A DNA stretch of 5,843 nt, taken from contig JAIPGE010000095.1 of NCBI GenBank assembly GCA_021736285.1, forward strand, positions 1 through 5,843, written 5' to 3'. The DNA is from Candidatus Izemoplasma sp. GTDB taxonomy: Bacteria; Bacillota_I; Bacilli_A; Izemoplasmatales; Izemoplasmataceae. Below are positions 1 through 5,828 of this stretch, one piece after another. The translations under genes and the position numbers were made by a program. The notes below the pieces were generated by a model, which did no database searches, had not been told where the DNA came from, and saw only the letters and a list, made by a program, of their open reading frames with translations. Every line of letters starts with the position of its first letter. Within the stretch, counting starts at the first letter, position 1.

Positions 1-474
1 ATTGTTGCACCAGACCATGGCGGTGCTGTCAGAGCAAGAAAAATGGCAGACATTATGAATACCGGAGTCGCAATTATTGATAAGCGTCGTCCAGCACCTA
101 ATGTGAGTGAAGTTATGGGGGTTGTCGGGGATGTTAAAGGAAAAGTCGCCATTATTATTGATGATATTATTGATACAGCAGGAACTATCACAGGCGCAGC
201 GGATGCTATTTTGGACTTAGGCGCAACAGAAGTCTATGCCGCATGTTCTCATCCAATATTCAGTGGAAAAGCGATAGAGCGGATTAAAAATTGTGGCTTA
301 AAAGAAGTTGTTTGTACCAACACAATCAAATTAGAAGAACATATGAAGATTGATAAAATCACCCAATTATCCGTTGGAGATATATTTGCACATGGTGTTT
401 TAAATATTATCCGCAACAAACCGTTAAGTAAGCTATTTGAGTATCAAAAATATATGACTATAGATGAAGAATAG
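1..474 (+). CDS. prs: Ribose-phosphate pyrophosphokinase (PRPP synthetase), C-terminal half, cut by the left edge
   Basis: This cytoplasmic enzyme transfers pyrophosphate from ATP to ribose 5-phosphate, giving PRPP for purine, pyrimidine, His, Trp and NAD synthesis. The open frame runs from base 1, so the ATG at 43 is internal. 157 residues remain of a family length near 315-320. Visible signatures are APDHGGAVRAR at the very start (the conserved PDHGG region), AIIDKRRPAPNVSEVM, and the PRPP-binding loop DDIIDTAGTI at bases 160-189. CSHPIFSG and the Bacillus-like QLSVGDIFAHGVLNIIRN C-terminal region follow. The C-terminus extends slightly past the usual end, with the residues LSKLFEYQKYMTIDEE. 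The TAG stop lies in the stem of the terminator that follows. The N-terminal half, including the ATP-binding residues, is outside the window. The family assignment is secure; the start cannot be seen. Confidence 0.96.
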   Translation: MVAPDHGGAVRARKMADIMNTGVAIIDKRRPAPNVSEVMGVVGDVKGKVAIIIDDIIDTAGTITGAADAILDLGATEVYAACSHPIFSGKAIERIKNCGLKEVVCTNTIKLEEHMKIDKITQLSVGDIFAHGVLNIIRNKPLSKLFEYQKYMTIDEE

Positions 475-498
475 TAGACGCTTGTCTACTATTTTTTT
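470..498 (+). terminator. Intrinsic terminator of prs
   Basis: A perfect 9-bp stem pairs ATAGTAGAC (471-479) with GTCTACTAT (484-492) around the loop GCTT, and an A-T pair (470/493) can extend it. It runs straight into a seven-T tract at 492-498. The prs stop codon (472-474) lies in the left arm, so the coding sequence and the terminator overlap. This is a classic Rho-independent shape. Confidence 0.9.
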
Positions 499-512
499 GA
501 GTGTGGTATAAT
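482..512 (+). promoter_or_regulatory. Promoter of rmuC (extended -10)
   Basis: TATAAT at 507-512 is a perfect -10 box, preceded by TGG (504-506), which gives the extended -10 pattern TGnTATAAT. The best -35 candidate is TTGTCT at 482-487, 19 bases upstream, and it lies inside the right arm of the prs terminator. The spacing is long and the -35 weak, so the extended -10 probably carries most of the recognition. A start about seven bases after the box would fall near 519, giving a leader of only about a dozen bases that begins at the Shine-Dalgarno sequence. Confidence 0.7.
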
Positions 513-517
513 AAATT

Positions 518-522
518 GGAGG
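518..522 (+). promoter_or_regulatory. Ribosome binding site that sets the rmuC start
   Basis: GGAGG (within GGAGGTGAG, 518-526) lies eight bases before the GTG at 531. The longer in-frame GTG at 501 would place this site, and the TATAAT box, inside the coding sequence. The site therefore argues for the 531 start. Confidence 0.85.
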
Positions 523-530
523 TGAGGTTT

Positions 531-1694
531 GTGGAATATATACTGTTAGGATTACTTGTTGTCACTATTTTATTATTAGCAACCATTATTGCACTGGTTA
601 TAAAAAATAAAGATGCCGACTTATCAACAACAATCAAAGATCAAAATAACGAACTTTTTAATAAAATAACCCGTGAAAACGGTGAAATCAAAGTAGAACT
701 CGCTAATTCAATTGGAAAAAGTTCAAAAGAAAATATCAAGGATTTAAACACCTTTAAAGAAGGGTTAACTGAGGATATTTCAAAACGTTTTAACCACTTG
801 AATGAACAAATTGAAAACAAAATGGATAATATTAACAAAAAAGTTGAATTCCGTCTAAATGAAGGGTTCGAAAAAACCAATAAAACATTCACAAGTATAG
901 TTGAAAGGCTGAGTAAAATAGATGAAGCACAAAAAAATATTGATAAGTTATCAACAGAAGTTGTCTCATTACAAAATATATTAACCGATAAGAAAACAAG
1001 AGGAACCTTTGGTGAGGTCCAACTAAACCATATTTTAGAATCTATTTTTGGTGAGAAGAACATGAAAGTATTTGATACACAAGTTACCTTATCTAATGGA
1101 AAAAAAGTTGATGCACTTATTCATTTACCGGAACTAATGGGTGATTTGGCTATTGATTCAAAGTTTCCATTAGAAAACTATCAACGAATGGTAGATAAAG
1201 ATGTCTCAAAACAGGATAAAGAGCTGGCAAGCAGAGTCTTTAAAAAAGATGTCAAAAAACATATTGATGACATTGCATCGAAATATATTATTCCAACTGA
1301 AACCAGCGAACAAGCTATCTTATTTGTACCTGCTGAAGCCATTTTTGCTGAGATTAATGCTTACCATCAAGACATTGTCGACTATGCACAACGGAAACGA
1401 ATCTGGATTGCGTCACCGACGACATTAATGAGTTTACTCACGACAGTTCAGATGATGTTAAGAAATGCAGAACGCGACAAACACGCCAAGGTTATCCAGG
1501 AAGAATTAATCAAACTAAGTGATGAATTTACCCGCTATCAAGAGCGATGGGATAAATTATCACGGACAATTGATACAGTTAATAAAGACGTTAAGAATAT
1601 TCATATCACATCAAATAAAATTGGTAAGAAGTTTAGTGAGATTTCAAACGTTAATATTGAAACCAAAGAACAAATAGATGATAACAATGATTGA
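531..1694 (+). CDS. rmuC: RmuC-family protein (DNA recombination protein RmuC)
   Basis: RmuC proteins limit inversions and other rearrangements at short inverted repeats in E. coli and are proposed to be nucleases of the PD-(D/E)XK type; the biochemistry is not well settled. From the GTG at 531 the product has 387 residues. Residues 3-24 form an N-terminal membrane anchor, residues about 30-150 are a charged, heptad-rich coiled coil, and residues about 155-345 are the RmuC domain. The domain shows TRGTFGEVQLNHILE, VDALIHLP and IDSKFPLENY, then SEQAILFVPAEAIFAEI and IASPTTLMSLL. D194, D209 and K211 are plausible catalytic residues of the D...(D)SK type (inference). An upstream in-frame GTG at 501 is rejected because the promoter and ribosome binding site lie after it. 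The gene sits between prs and asnS with its own promoter and no terminator before the T-box leader. Confidence 0.93.
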   Translation: MEYILLGLLVVTILLLATIIALVIKNKDADLSTTIKDQNNELFNKITRENGEIKVELANSIGKSSKENIKDLNTFKEGLTEDISKRFNHLNEQIENKMDNINKKVEFRLNEGFEKTNKTFTSIVERLSKIDEAQKNIDKLSTEVVSLQNILTDKKTRGTFGEVQLNHILESIFGEKNMKVFDTQVTLSNGKKVDALIHLPELMGDLAIDSKFPLENYQRMVDKDVSKQDKELASRVFKKDVKKHIDDIASKYIIPTETSEQAILFVPAEAIFAEINAYHQDIVDYAQRKRIWIASPTTLMSLLTTVQMMLRNAERDKHAKVIQEELIKLSDEFTRYQERWDKLSRTIDTVNKDVKNIHITSNKIGKKFSEISNVNIETKEQIDDNND

Positions 1695-1718
1695 CAAAAG
1701 ACAAAAGTTTGATAAGAT
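1691..1718 (+). promoter_or_regulatory. Promoter of the T-box/asnS transcript
   Basis: TTGACA at 1691-1696 is a perfect -35 box and contains the rmuC stop codon TGA (1692-1694). Sixteen bases downstream, TAAGAT at 1713-1718 matches four of six -10 positions; the overlapping GATAAGATAAGATTATAA stretch offers other registers. Transcription would begin near 1725, just ahead of the T-box stem I. Confidence 0.65.
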
Positions 1719-1725
1719 AAGATTA

Positions 1726-1946
1726 TAAAACTGTGACCGGAGAAGTACATCATATTCACATGATAAGCGAGTCTAGGATGGTGCAAGCTAGAACATATTG
1801 TATGATGGAATAACACCGCGAGTGATAGAAGAATTGAGTAGACCTATCCGTATATCTGCGTTAAAGAGATGAGTGCTAGTATTAGAATTAAGGTGGTACC
1901 GCGGAATTTATTTCGTCCTTAGACAGTTGTTTAAGGACGTTTTTTT
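1726..1946 (+). ncRNA. T-box riboswitch with asparagine (AAC) specifier, controlling asnS
   Basis: A T-box leader senses uncharged tRNA and lets transcription continue into the synthetase gene. The hallmark T-box AAGGTGGTACCGCGG is at 1890-1904. In stem I, CATCATA (1748-1754) pairs with TATGATG (1801-1807). Below that helix are AGTA (1744-1747) on the 5' side and GAA (1808-1810) on the 3' side, as in the usual specifier-loop E motif. AAC (1812-1814) follows, an Asn codon that agrees with the downstream gene. GA dinucleotides at 1735-1736 and 1820-1821 flank the short lower helix, like the basal kink-turn. In the antiterminator, TAAGG (1889-1893) pairs with CCTTA (1917-1921) and GCG (1901-1903) with CGT (1914-1916), leaving the seven-base bulge TGGTACC. 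That fold excludes the terminator. The exact 5' end is estimated from the promoter. Confidence 0.95.
1914..1946 (+). terminator. T-box attenuator terminator
   Basis: CGTCCTTA (1914-1921) pairs with TAAGGACG (1932-1939) across a ten-base loop, followed by seven T (1940-1946). Its left arm is the same stretch needed for the antiterminator with TAAGG at 1889-1893, so the two folds are mutually exclusive. Charged tRNA-Asn should leave this hairpin as the default. Confidence 0.92.
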
Positions 1947-1967
1947 ATTTAATAAAGGAGGAGAACA

Positions 1968-3356
1968 ATGAAATACAGTGTTCGTAAGTTATTTAAGAAC
2001 TATGAAACATTAGCTAACAAAGAAGTAGAAATAAACGCTTGGGTACGAAACAATCGTGCTCAAAAAGAATTTGGGTTTTTAAACGTTAATGATGGGACGT
2101 TCTTTGTAACAATCCAAGTTGTCTATGAGAAAACCTTGTTAGAAAATTTTAAAGATCTTCAAAAGTATCGTGTGGGAAGTGCTATCAGTGTTAAAGGGAC
2201 GCTTGTATTAACCCCAAATCGCAAACAACCTTTTGAAATAAAAGCAACACAGATTGATCTTGTTGGAGATTCACTTGAAGACTATCCGATTCAACCAAAA
2301 CGTCACACGCGCGAGTTCTTACGGGAAAATGCGCATCTAAGACCCCGAACTAACTTATTTACCGCTATTTTTAGAGTGAGAAGTTTATTGACACATGCAA
2401 TACATACGTTTTTTCAAGAACAAGATTTTATCCATTTAGCCGCACCCATTATCACTGCAAGTGACGCAGAAGGGGCAGGAGAAACCTTTGCAGTCACAAC
2501 ACTTGATTTAAATAATGTACCTAAGAATGACAAGAAGCAAATTGATTATACAGAAGATTTCTTTCAAAAGAAAACAAACCTTACTGTATCTGGCCAATTA
2601 GAGGCTGAAGCCTTTGCATTGGCGTTCCGAAATGTGTATACATTTGGGCCAACATTTCGAGCTGAAAATTCTAATACAACGACACATGCCAGTGAATTTT
2701 GGATGATTGAACCAGAAATTGCATTTGCTAATTTAGAAGATGATATGGATCTTGCTGAAGCGATGGTAAAATACATTATCAAGTATGTTTTAGATCGTGC
2801 TAAAGAAGAAATTGCGTTTTTTGATAAATTTGTCCAAAAAGGATTGCTAAAAAAACTAAGTAATGTTATAAAAAGTAACTTTAAACGAATTACGCATAAA
2901 GAAGCGATAGCAGTACTAAAACAAGCAAAAGATGTTTTTGAAAATATCCCTGAGTATGGACAAGATCTTGCCACTGAGCATGAAAAATACTTAGTAAAAC
3001 ATTTTGATGGTCCAGTTTTTGTCACAGATTGGCCGAAAGATATAAAGGCATTTTACATGCGGTTAAATGACGATAAACAAACTGTCGCGGCAATGGACTT
3101 GCTTGTCCCAGGTGCGGGAGAATTAATTGGTGGGAGCCAACGGGAAGAACGGTTAGATATGTTAGAAAAACGCATGGATGAAATGAATATTCCAAAAGAA
3201 GAACTTAAATGGTATTTAGATTTAAGACGCTATGGTGGGTGTCAACATGCGGGATTTGGTCTTGGATTTGATCGTATGCTAATGTATATAACAGGAGTTG
3301 AAAACATCCGTGATGTGATTCCTTTTCCAAGAACACCACGTAATTGTGAGTTTTAA
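1968..3356 (+). CDS. asnS: Asparaginyl-tRNA synthetase
   Basis: This class II synthetase charges tRNA-Asn with asparagine using ATP, in the cytoplasm. Its 462 residues are close to the 466 of E. coli AsnS. An N-terminal OB-fold anticodon-binding domain (about 1-105, with INAWVRNNR near 22-30) leads into the catalytic core. Motif 1 ends at P160 in the FIHLAAPIITASDAEGAGE region. Motif 2 includes TFRAEN (R231) and EFWMIEPE. Motif 3 is GFGLGFDRMLMYITG (R436), followed by the family ending RDVIPFPRTPRN. LDLNNVPKNDKKQID (179-193) matches the insertion of the long bacterial AsnRS form, and NSNTTTHASEFWM with IEPEIAFANL separates it from AspRS. The start is fixed by AAAGGAGG (1954-1961), six bases before the ATG. 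The Asn-specific T-box controls the gene. One local oddity is GGCQHAG (423-429), where I recall GTVPHSG in E. coli. Confidence 0.97.
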   Translation: MKYSVRKLFKNYETLANKEVEINAWVRNNRAQKEFGFLNVNDGTFFVTIQVVYEKTLLENFKDLQKYRVGSAISVKGTLVLTPNRKQPFEIKATQIDLVGDSLEDYPIQPKRHTREFLRENAHLRPRTNLFTAIFRVRSLLTHAIHTFFQEQDFIHLAAPIITASDAEGAGETFAVTTLDLNNVPKNDKKQIDYTEDFFQKKTNLTVSGQLEAEAFALAFRNVYTFGPTFRAENSNTTTHASEFWMIEPEIAFANLEDDMDLAEAMVKYIIKYVLDRAKEEIAFFDKFVQKGLLKKLSNVIKSNFKRITHKEAIAVLKQAKDVFENIPEYGQDLATEHEKYLVKHFDGPVFVTDWPKDIKAFYMRLNDDKQTVAAMDLLVPGAGELIGGSQREERLDMLEKRMDEMNIPKEELKWYLDLRRYGGCQHAGFGLGFDRMLMYITGVENIRDVIPFPRTPRNCEF

Positions 3357-3383
3357 GAATATAATTTTAAAGACTATAAACAT

Positions 3384-3420
3384 AAAAAAAGACTGTTGCA
3401 TCGCTGCAACAAGTCTTTTT
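3384..3420. terminator. Bidirectional terminator shared by asnS and the SPFH operon
   Basis: GACTGTTGCA (3391-3400) pairs with TGCAAC plus AGTC (3405-3415) around TCGC, with one bulged A at 3411. Seven A (3384-3390) precede the stem and five T (3416-3420) follow, so each strand reads a stem followed by U-rich RNA. It lies 27 bases past the asnS stop and 11 bases past the SPFH stop on the opposite strand. The two convergent transcripts can both end here. Confidence 0.9.
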
Positions 3421-3431
3421 CTTATTATGTG

Positions 3432-4343
3432 TTATTTTTTTGTTTGTGGGTTGCTTTTGACAGCTTCAGATAATGTTGAGGCAAGTCCAACCATTCCTTG
3501 CATTTCAGATGGGATAATAAGTTTGGTTGCTTGTCCCTTCGAAACATCAATCATTGCTTTGTAAGCTTCTAAGCGTAAGAATGCTTCATCTGCGCCAGCT
3601 TTTTTGATCATTTCGATACCTTTAGCGGTTGCAGTTTGCACTTCAACAATTGCTTTTGCTTTACCGGCAGCTTCGCGGATTTGTTTTTCTTTTTCAGCAT
3701 CAGCACGTAAGATTGCAGCTTCTTTCTCACCTTCAGCATTTAAGATCGCAGAACGTTTGTTACCTTCAGCGATTAAGATGGCTTGGCGACGTTCACGTTC
3801 AGCACGCATTTGTTTTTCCATCGCTTCACGGATATCTTTTGGTGGCAGAATGTTTTTCAATTCCACACGATTAATTTTAATACCCCATGGATCCGTTGCT
3901 TCATCTAAGATGATACGCATTTTTTCATTGATTAAATCCCGTGATGTAAGTGATTCATCAAGTTCTAATTCACCAATGATGTTACGTAATGTTGTCGCGG
4001 TTAAATTCTCAATTGCTTTGAGTGGATAATCCACACCATAAGTAAACAATTTTGAATCAGTTACCATATAAAAGACAACAGTATCAATTTGCATTGTGAC
4101 GTTATCTTTCGTGATAACAGGTTGTGGGGCAAAGTCAACAACTTGTTCCTTTAAAGATACTTTTTGTTTAACACGATCAATAAATGGAACAATGAAATGT
4201 AATCCAACGTCTAGAGAGACATGATATCCTCCTAAGCGTTCAACAACATAACGGTTTGATTGTTGGACAATAACGAATGCTTGTGAAATTAAAGCTAACG
4301 CTAAAACAATGATAATAACTAAAATAATTAAAGTTGTAGGCAT
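3432..4343 (-). CDS. SPFH/band 7 (stomatin-prohibitin) protein, QmcA/paraslipin-like
   Basis: SPFH proteins assemble into large membrane-attached oligomers that organise membrane microdomains and scaffold or restrain partner proteases. The product has 303 residues, against about 305 for E. coli QmcA. Residues 4-26 are an N-terminal membrane segment. The SPFH domain follows with VVERLGGY (33-40), VGLHFIVPFIDRV (46-58), ITKDNVTMQID, and the stomatin-like LRNIIGELELDE and DPWGIKINRVELKNI (151-165). Residues about 168-245 form a long charged coiled coil with the repeat AILIAEG / AILNAEG / AILRADA, typical of this subfamily. The C-terminus is an Ala/Gly-containing region ending in charged residues. 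The start has AAGGAGG (4350-4356) six bases upstream. This is the last gene of the operon and is followed by the shared terminator. An NfeD-like gene two positions upstream supports the family call. QmcA itself is the closest named relative I can suggest, but orthology is not proven. Confidence 0.93.
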   Translation of the reverse strand: MPTTLIILVIIIVLALALISQAFVIVQQSNRYVVERLGGYHVSLDVGLHFIVPFIDRVKQKVSLKEQVVDFAPQPVITKDNVTMQIDTVVFYMVTDSKLFTYGVDYPLKAIENLTATTLRNIIGELELDESLTSRDLINEKMRIILDEATDPWGIKINRVELKNILPPKDIREAMEKQMRAERERRQAILIAEGNKRSAILNAEGEKEAAILRADAEKEKQIREAAGKAKAIVEVQTATAKGIEMIKKAGADEAFLRLEAYKAMIDVSKGQATKLIIPSEMQGMVGLASTLSEAVKSNPQTKK

Positions 4344-4370
4344 TATATTCCTCCTTTTTTATTTTATCCC

Positions 4371-4976
4371 TTAAAATGGATAATCGACACCTTCAAATTT
4401 GACATATGTATTTGAAACTATATCCCTTAGTGTACGTTTACGACGACTAAATAAAATCGCGGCCACATCGATACCGATACCTAAGATGAATAAAGTTATC
4501 AACCAAAAAAACATTTTATAAAATACTTCTCTTATGAGCAGTGTCCACCAATTAATGCGACCACCTAACTCAATATTTAGTAATCTTCGGCCGTAAGTAC
4601 GACCATGTAATATAACGTTATAGATGTAATAAATCAATGTGAATGCAAAGAAATGATACGCGGTTGACTTAATAAAATACATTGTAATTGCTTCTCGATG
4701 TTCAGTGGTGTTATTAACAAATGTATTGTAATCGTCTTCAACCAAAGCTAAGTATTCATTTTCTGTAATCTCATTATTATCTAGTTGTTCTTGATAAGGT
4801 TCAATTGCTGTGTAATATTGCTCATTGTATGTTTGATATTCAGCCATTAATTCATCATATCCGTCGGCCTTAAGTAAGTCCCCAACAAACGTTGAGAACG
4901 CAATGGACACAAGTAGAAAAATTGGCAATGCATCTAAAACAAATGATCCGATTCTACGAAATAAGCCAACGCTCAT
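4371..4976 (-). CDS. RDD-family integral membrane protein
   Basis: RDD-domain proteins are small membrane proteins of mostly unknown function; some have been linked to ion exchange or osmotic tolerance, but this sequence does not show which. The product has 201 residues with three likely membrane segments (about 11-32, 103-122 and 151-176). The family signature is seen as R7/R8 with D15 in the first segment, GRTYGRRLLNIEL (125-137), and the C-terminal RKRTLRDIVSNTYV (179-192). Residues 33-95 form a long loop between the first two segments, with 17 acidic but only two Lys/Arg residues and eight tyrosines. By the positive-inside rule it should face outward. The start ATG overlaps the stop of the upstream NfeD-like gene as ATGA. 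No clear Shine-Dalgarno sequence precedes it, so translation is probably coupled. The SPFH gene follows after 27 bases. The family call is firm; the role in this operon is inference. Confidence 0.88.
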   Translation of the reverse strand: MSVGLFRRIGSFVLDALPIFLLVSIAFSTFVGDLLKADGYDELMAEYQTYNEQYYTAIEPYQEQLDNNEITENEYLALVEDDYNTFVNNTTEHREAITMYFIKSTAYHFFAFTLIYYIYNVILHGRTYGRRLLNIELGGRINWWTLLIREVFYKMFFWLITLFILGIGIDVAAILFSRRKRTLRDIVSNTYVKFEGVDYPF

Positions 4977-5410
4977 CGAATCTTATCGACAATCAATTTA
5001 ACACCTTCAATTGCTAATACTTGAACTTTGTCATTTACTTGAATGTCTTCATCTCCTGATGTTACAGCAAGCCAAAACTTACCATCAATTTTTACTTCTC
5101 CACGGTCGCCAACTTGAATTTCTTTAGTACATACTGCCACTTTTCCAACAAGGCGGTCAGAGTTCGTGCTTATCACATTGGTTTTAAAGTAGTTTTTAGC
5201 AATTGGTCGTAAACTAACAAGTAGGACAACTGACACAACCACAAAGACAATAATTTGTGCGACAGGTTGTAATCCAACAAGGGATAGAATGAATGCAATT
5301 AACGCACCGATACTAAACCAAATGCTACTTAAGTCCATAGTATTCATCTCAATAAGTGCTGCAACAATAATAATCACAAACCATAAAATAATCATTAATT
5401 CCATATCCAT
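4973..5410 (-). CDS. NfeD-like membrane protein with C-terminal OB-fold domain (short form)
   Basis: NfeD proteins are usually encoded next to SPFH proteins and are thought to act with them at the membrane. Short forms such as E. coli YbbK lack the protease domain of the long form. This product has 145 residues, so it is a short form with no protease domain. Three hydrophobic segments are visible (about 5-21, 30-47 and 50-68). A soluble domain follows with the NfeD OB-fold pattern: LVGKVAVCTKEI (87-98), GDRGEVKIDGKFWLAV (101-116) and VNDKVQVLAIEGVKLIV (125-141). The ATG at 5410 is chosen because GGAGGTG (5419-5425) is eight bases upstream; the ATG at 5404 would be 14 bases away. That ribosome binding site lies within the last codons of the preceding gene, leaving a two-base gap. 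The stop overlaps the start of the RDD gene by four bases. Confidence 0.9.
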   Translation of the reverse strand: MDMELMIILWFVIIIVAALIEMNTMDLSSIWFSIGALIAFILSLVGLQPVAQIIVFVVVSVVLLVSLRPIAKNYFKTNVISTNSDRLVGKVAVCTKEIQVGDRGEVKIDGKFWLAVTSGDEDIQVNDKVQVLAIEGVKLIVDKIR

Positions 5411-5412
5411 GA

Positions 5413-5796
5413 TTATGACACCTCCGGTTTATTTAAATCAATAATTAATAGCGATTGATTTTTTTCCCAATGCGCTTTAAATTTAAAGGAATGGCCTTTT
5501 TGAAGATCAATCCCAGCAACATCAGCAAGTTCGCTAATGAATTTTTTATTACACACCCGCGCATAACTAGGCTTTACAGTTATTTTATGTCTTTTTTCTT
5601 CAGGTATTGCCCCAATATCAAATTCTTCTTTTGACACAGGTTTAATCGCAACTTTCATGTTGTCTTCATCAAGGCCTAATAAAACATTATAGGCTCTTTC
5701 GAAGTGTGAACTGGCTGCTTTGTTCAGTGTTATGTTTGATTCATAGATGGTTGCAATACCATCTTTTGGCTTCTTTGAAGCCCAGGTAAATGACAT
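5413..5796 (-). CDS. Unidentified small protein, first visible gene of the NfeD-RDD-SPFH operon
   Basis: I do not recognise this family. The product has 127 residues and is soluble, with no signal peptide or membrane segment. Two stretches resemble each other in layout. Residues 20-53 run S-N-I-T-L-N-K, then a helix-like segment, then GLDEDNMKVAIKP. Residues 77-109 run S-Y-A-R-V-C-N-K-K, then a helix-like segment, then GIDLQKGHSFKFKA. Each half has strand, NK, helix, G(L/I)D turn and strand, loosely like the swapped-hairpin AbrB/MazE fold. That is a guess from pattern only; sequence identity between the halves is low. A charged linker (55-71) joins them. The start is the ATG at 5796, not the GTG at 5802, because the GTG lies within the ribosome binding site. 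The gene ends two bases before the NfeD-like gene and contains that gene's ribosome binding site, which implies joint expression. Confidence 0.8.
   Translation of the reverse strand: MSFTWASKKPKDGIATIYESNITLNKAASSHFERAYNVLLGLDEDNMKVAIKPVSKEEFDIGAIPEEKRHKITVKPSYARVCNKKFISELADVAGIDLQKGHSFKFKAHWEKNQSLLIIDLNKPEVS
5419..5425 (-). promoter_or_regulatory. Ribosome binding site of the NfeD-like gene, inside the preceding gene
   Basis: GGAGGTG on the minus strand lies in the codons for Glu-Val near the end of the 127-residue protein, eight bases before the ATG at 5410. It decides between the two candidate starts MDM and M(E) and shows that the two genes share transcript and sequence. Confidence 0.8.
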
Positions 5797-5803
5797 AAAC
5801 ACA

Positions 5804-5808
5804 CCTCC
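5804..5808 (-). promoter_or_regulatory. Ribosome binding site that sets the start of the 127-residue protein
   Basis: GGAGG (minus strand, continuing as GGAGGTG to 5802) stands seven bases before the ATG at 5796. The in-frame GTG at 5802-5800 overlaps this site and so cannot be the start it serves. Confidence 0.82.
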
Positions 5809-5809
5809 A

Positions 5810-5828
5810 ATTATATATGTTTAGCATA
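5810..5828 (-). promoter_or_regulatory. Possible promoter of the minus-strand operon (-10 candidates only)
   Basis: Two -10-like boxes are visible on the minus strand: TATGCT (5828-5823) and a perfect TATAAT (5815-5810). TATAAT is only one base from the ribosome binding site, so a start seven bases on would remove part of that site. TATGCT would give a leader of about 20 bases and fits better. Its -35 box would lie beyond the right edge of the window, so neither can be confirmed, and the operon could begin further upstream. Confidence 0.35.

Noticed and set aside
501..530. Upstream GTG extension of rmuC by ten residues
   Set aside because: The region contains TATAAT and the GGAGG ribosome binding site, and the hydrophobic N-terminus begins naturally at the GTG at 531.
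641..1063. 140-codon minus-strand open frame inside rmuC
   Set aside because: It is antisense to the coiled coil of a clear RmuC protein. The product is Ser/Leu/Phe-rich, as expected from reverse-reading Lys/Glu/Asn codons, and it has no ribosome binding site.
1201..1428. 75-codon plus-strand frame inside rmuC
   Set aside because: It is an out-of-frame shadow of the RmuC domain with no supporting start signal.
1601..1816. 71-codon minus-strand frame across the rmuC end and T-box leader
   Set aside because: It lies antisense to a structured RNA leader and has no recognisable product or start signal.
1725..1930. tRNA-like or independent small RNA gene upstream of asnS
   Set aside because: The structure is fully explained by a T-box leader with specifier loop, T-box sequence and attenuator.
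2564..3025. 153-codon minus-strand frame inside asnS
   Set aside because: It is antisense to a well-conserved AsnRS core and its composition is that of a shadow frame.
3346..3564. 72-codon plus-strand frame after asnS
   Set aside because: It runs through the shared terminator and then antisense to the SPFH C-terminus; the start overlaps the asnS end without a ribosome binding site.
3700..3800. Repeated DNA pattern in the SPFH gene
   Set aside because: The periodicity comes from the AILxAEG/AILRADA protein repeats of the coiled coil, normal for this family; it is not a CRISPR or mobile repeat.
3604..4029. Two plus-strand frames (3604-4029 and 3629-3874) antisense to the SPFH gene
   Set aside because: They arise from the repetitive Ala/Glu/Lys coiled-coil codons read in reverse. 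They have no start signals and no family resemblance.
5797..5802. Upstream GTG start for the 127-residue protein
   Set aside because: The GTG overlaps the GGAGGTG ribosome binding site; the ATG at 5796 has correct spacing.
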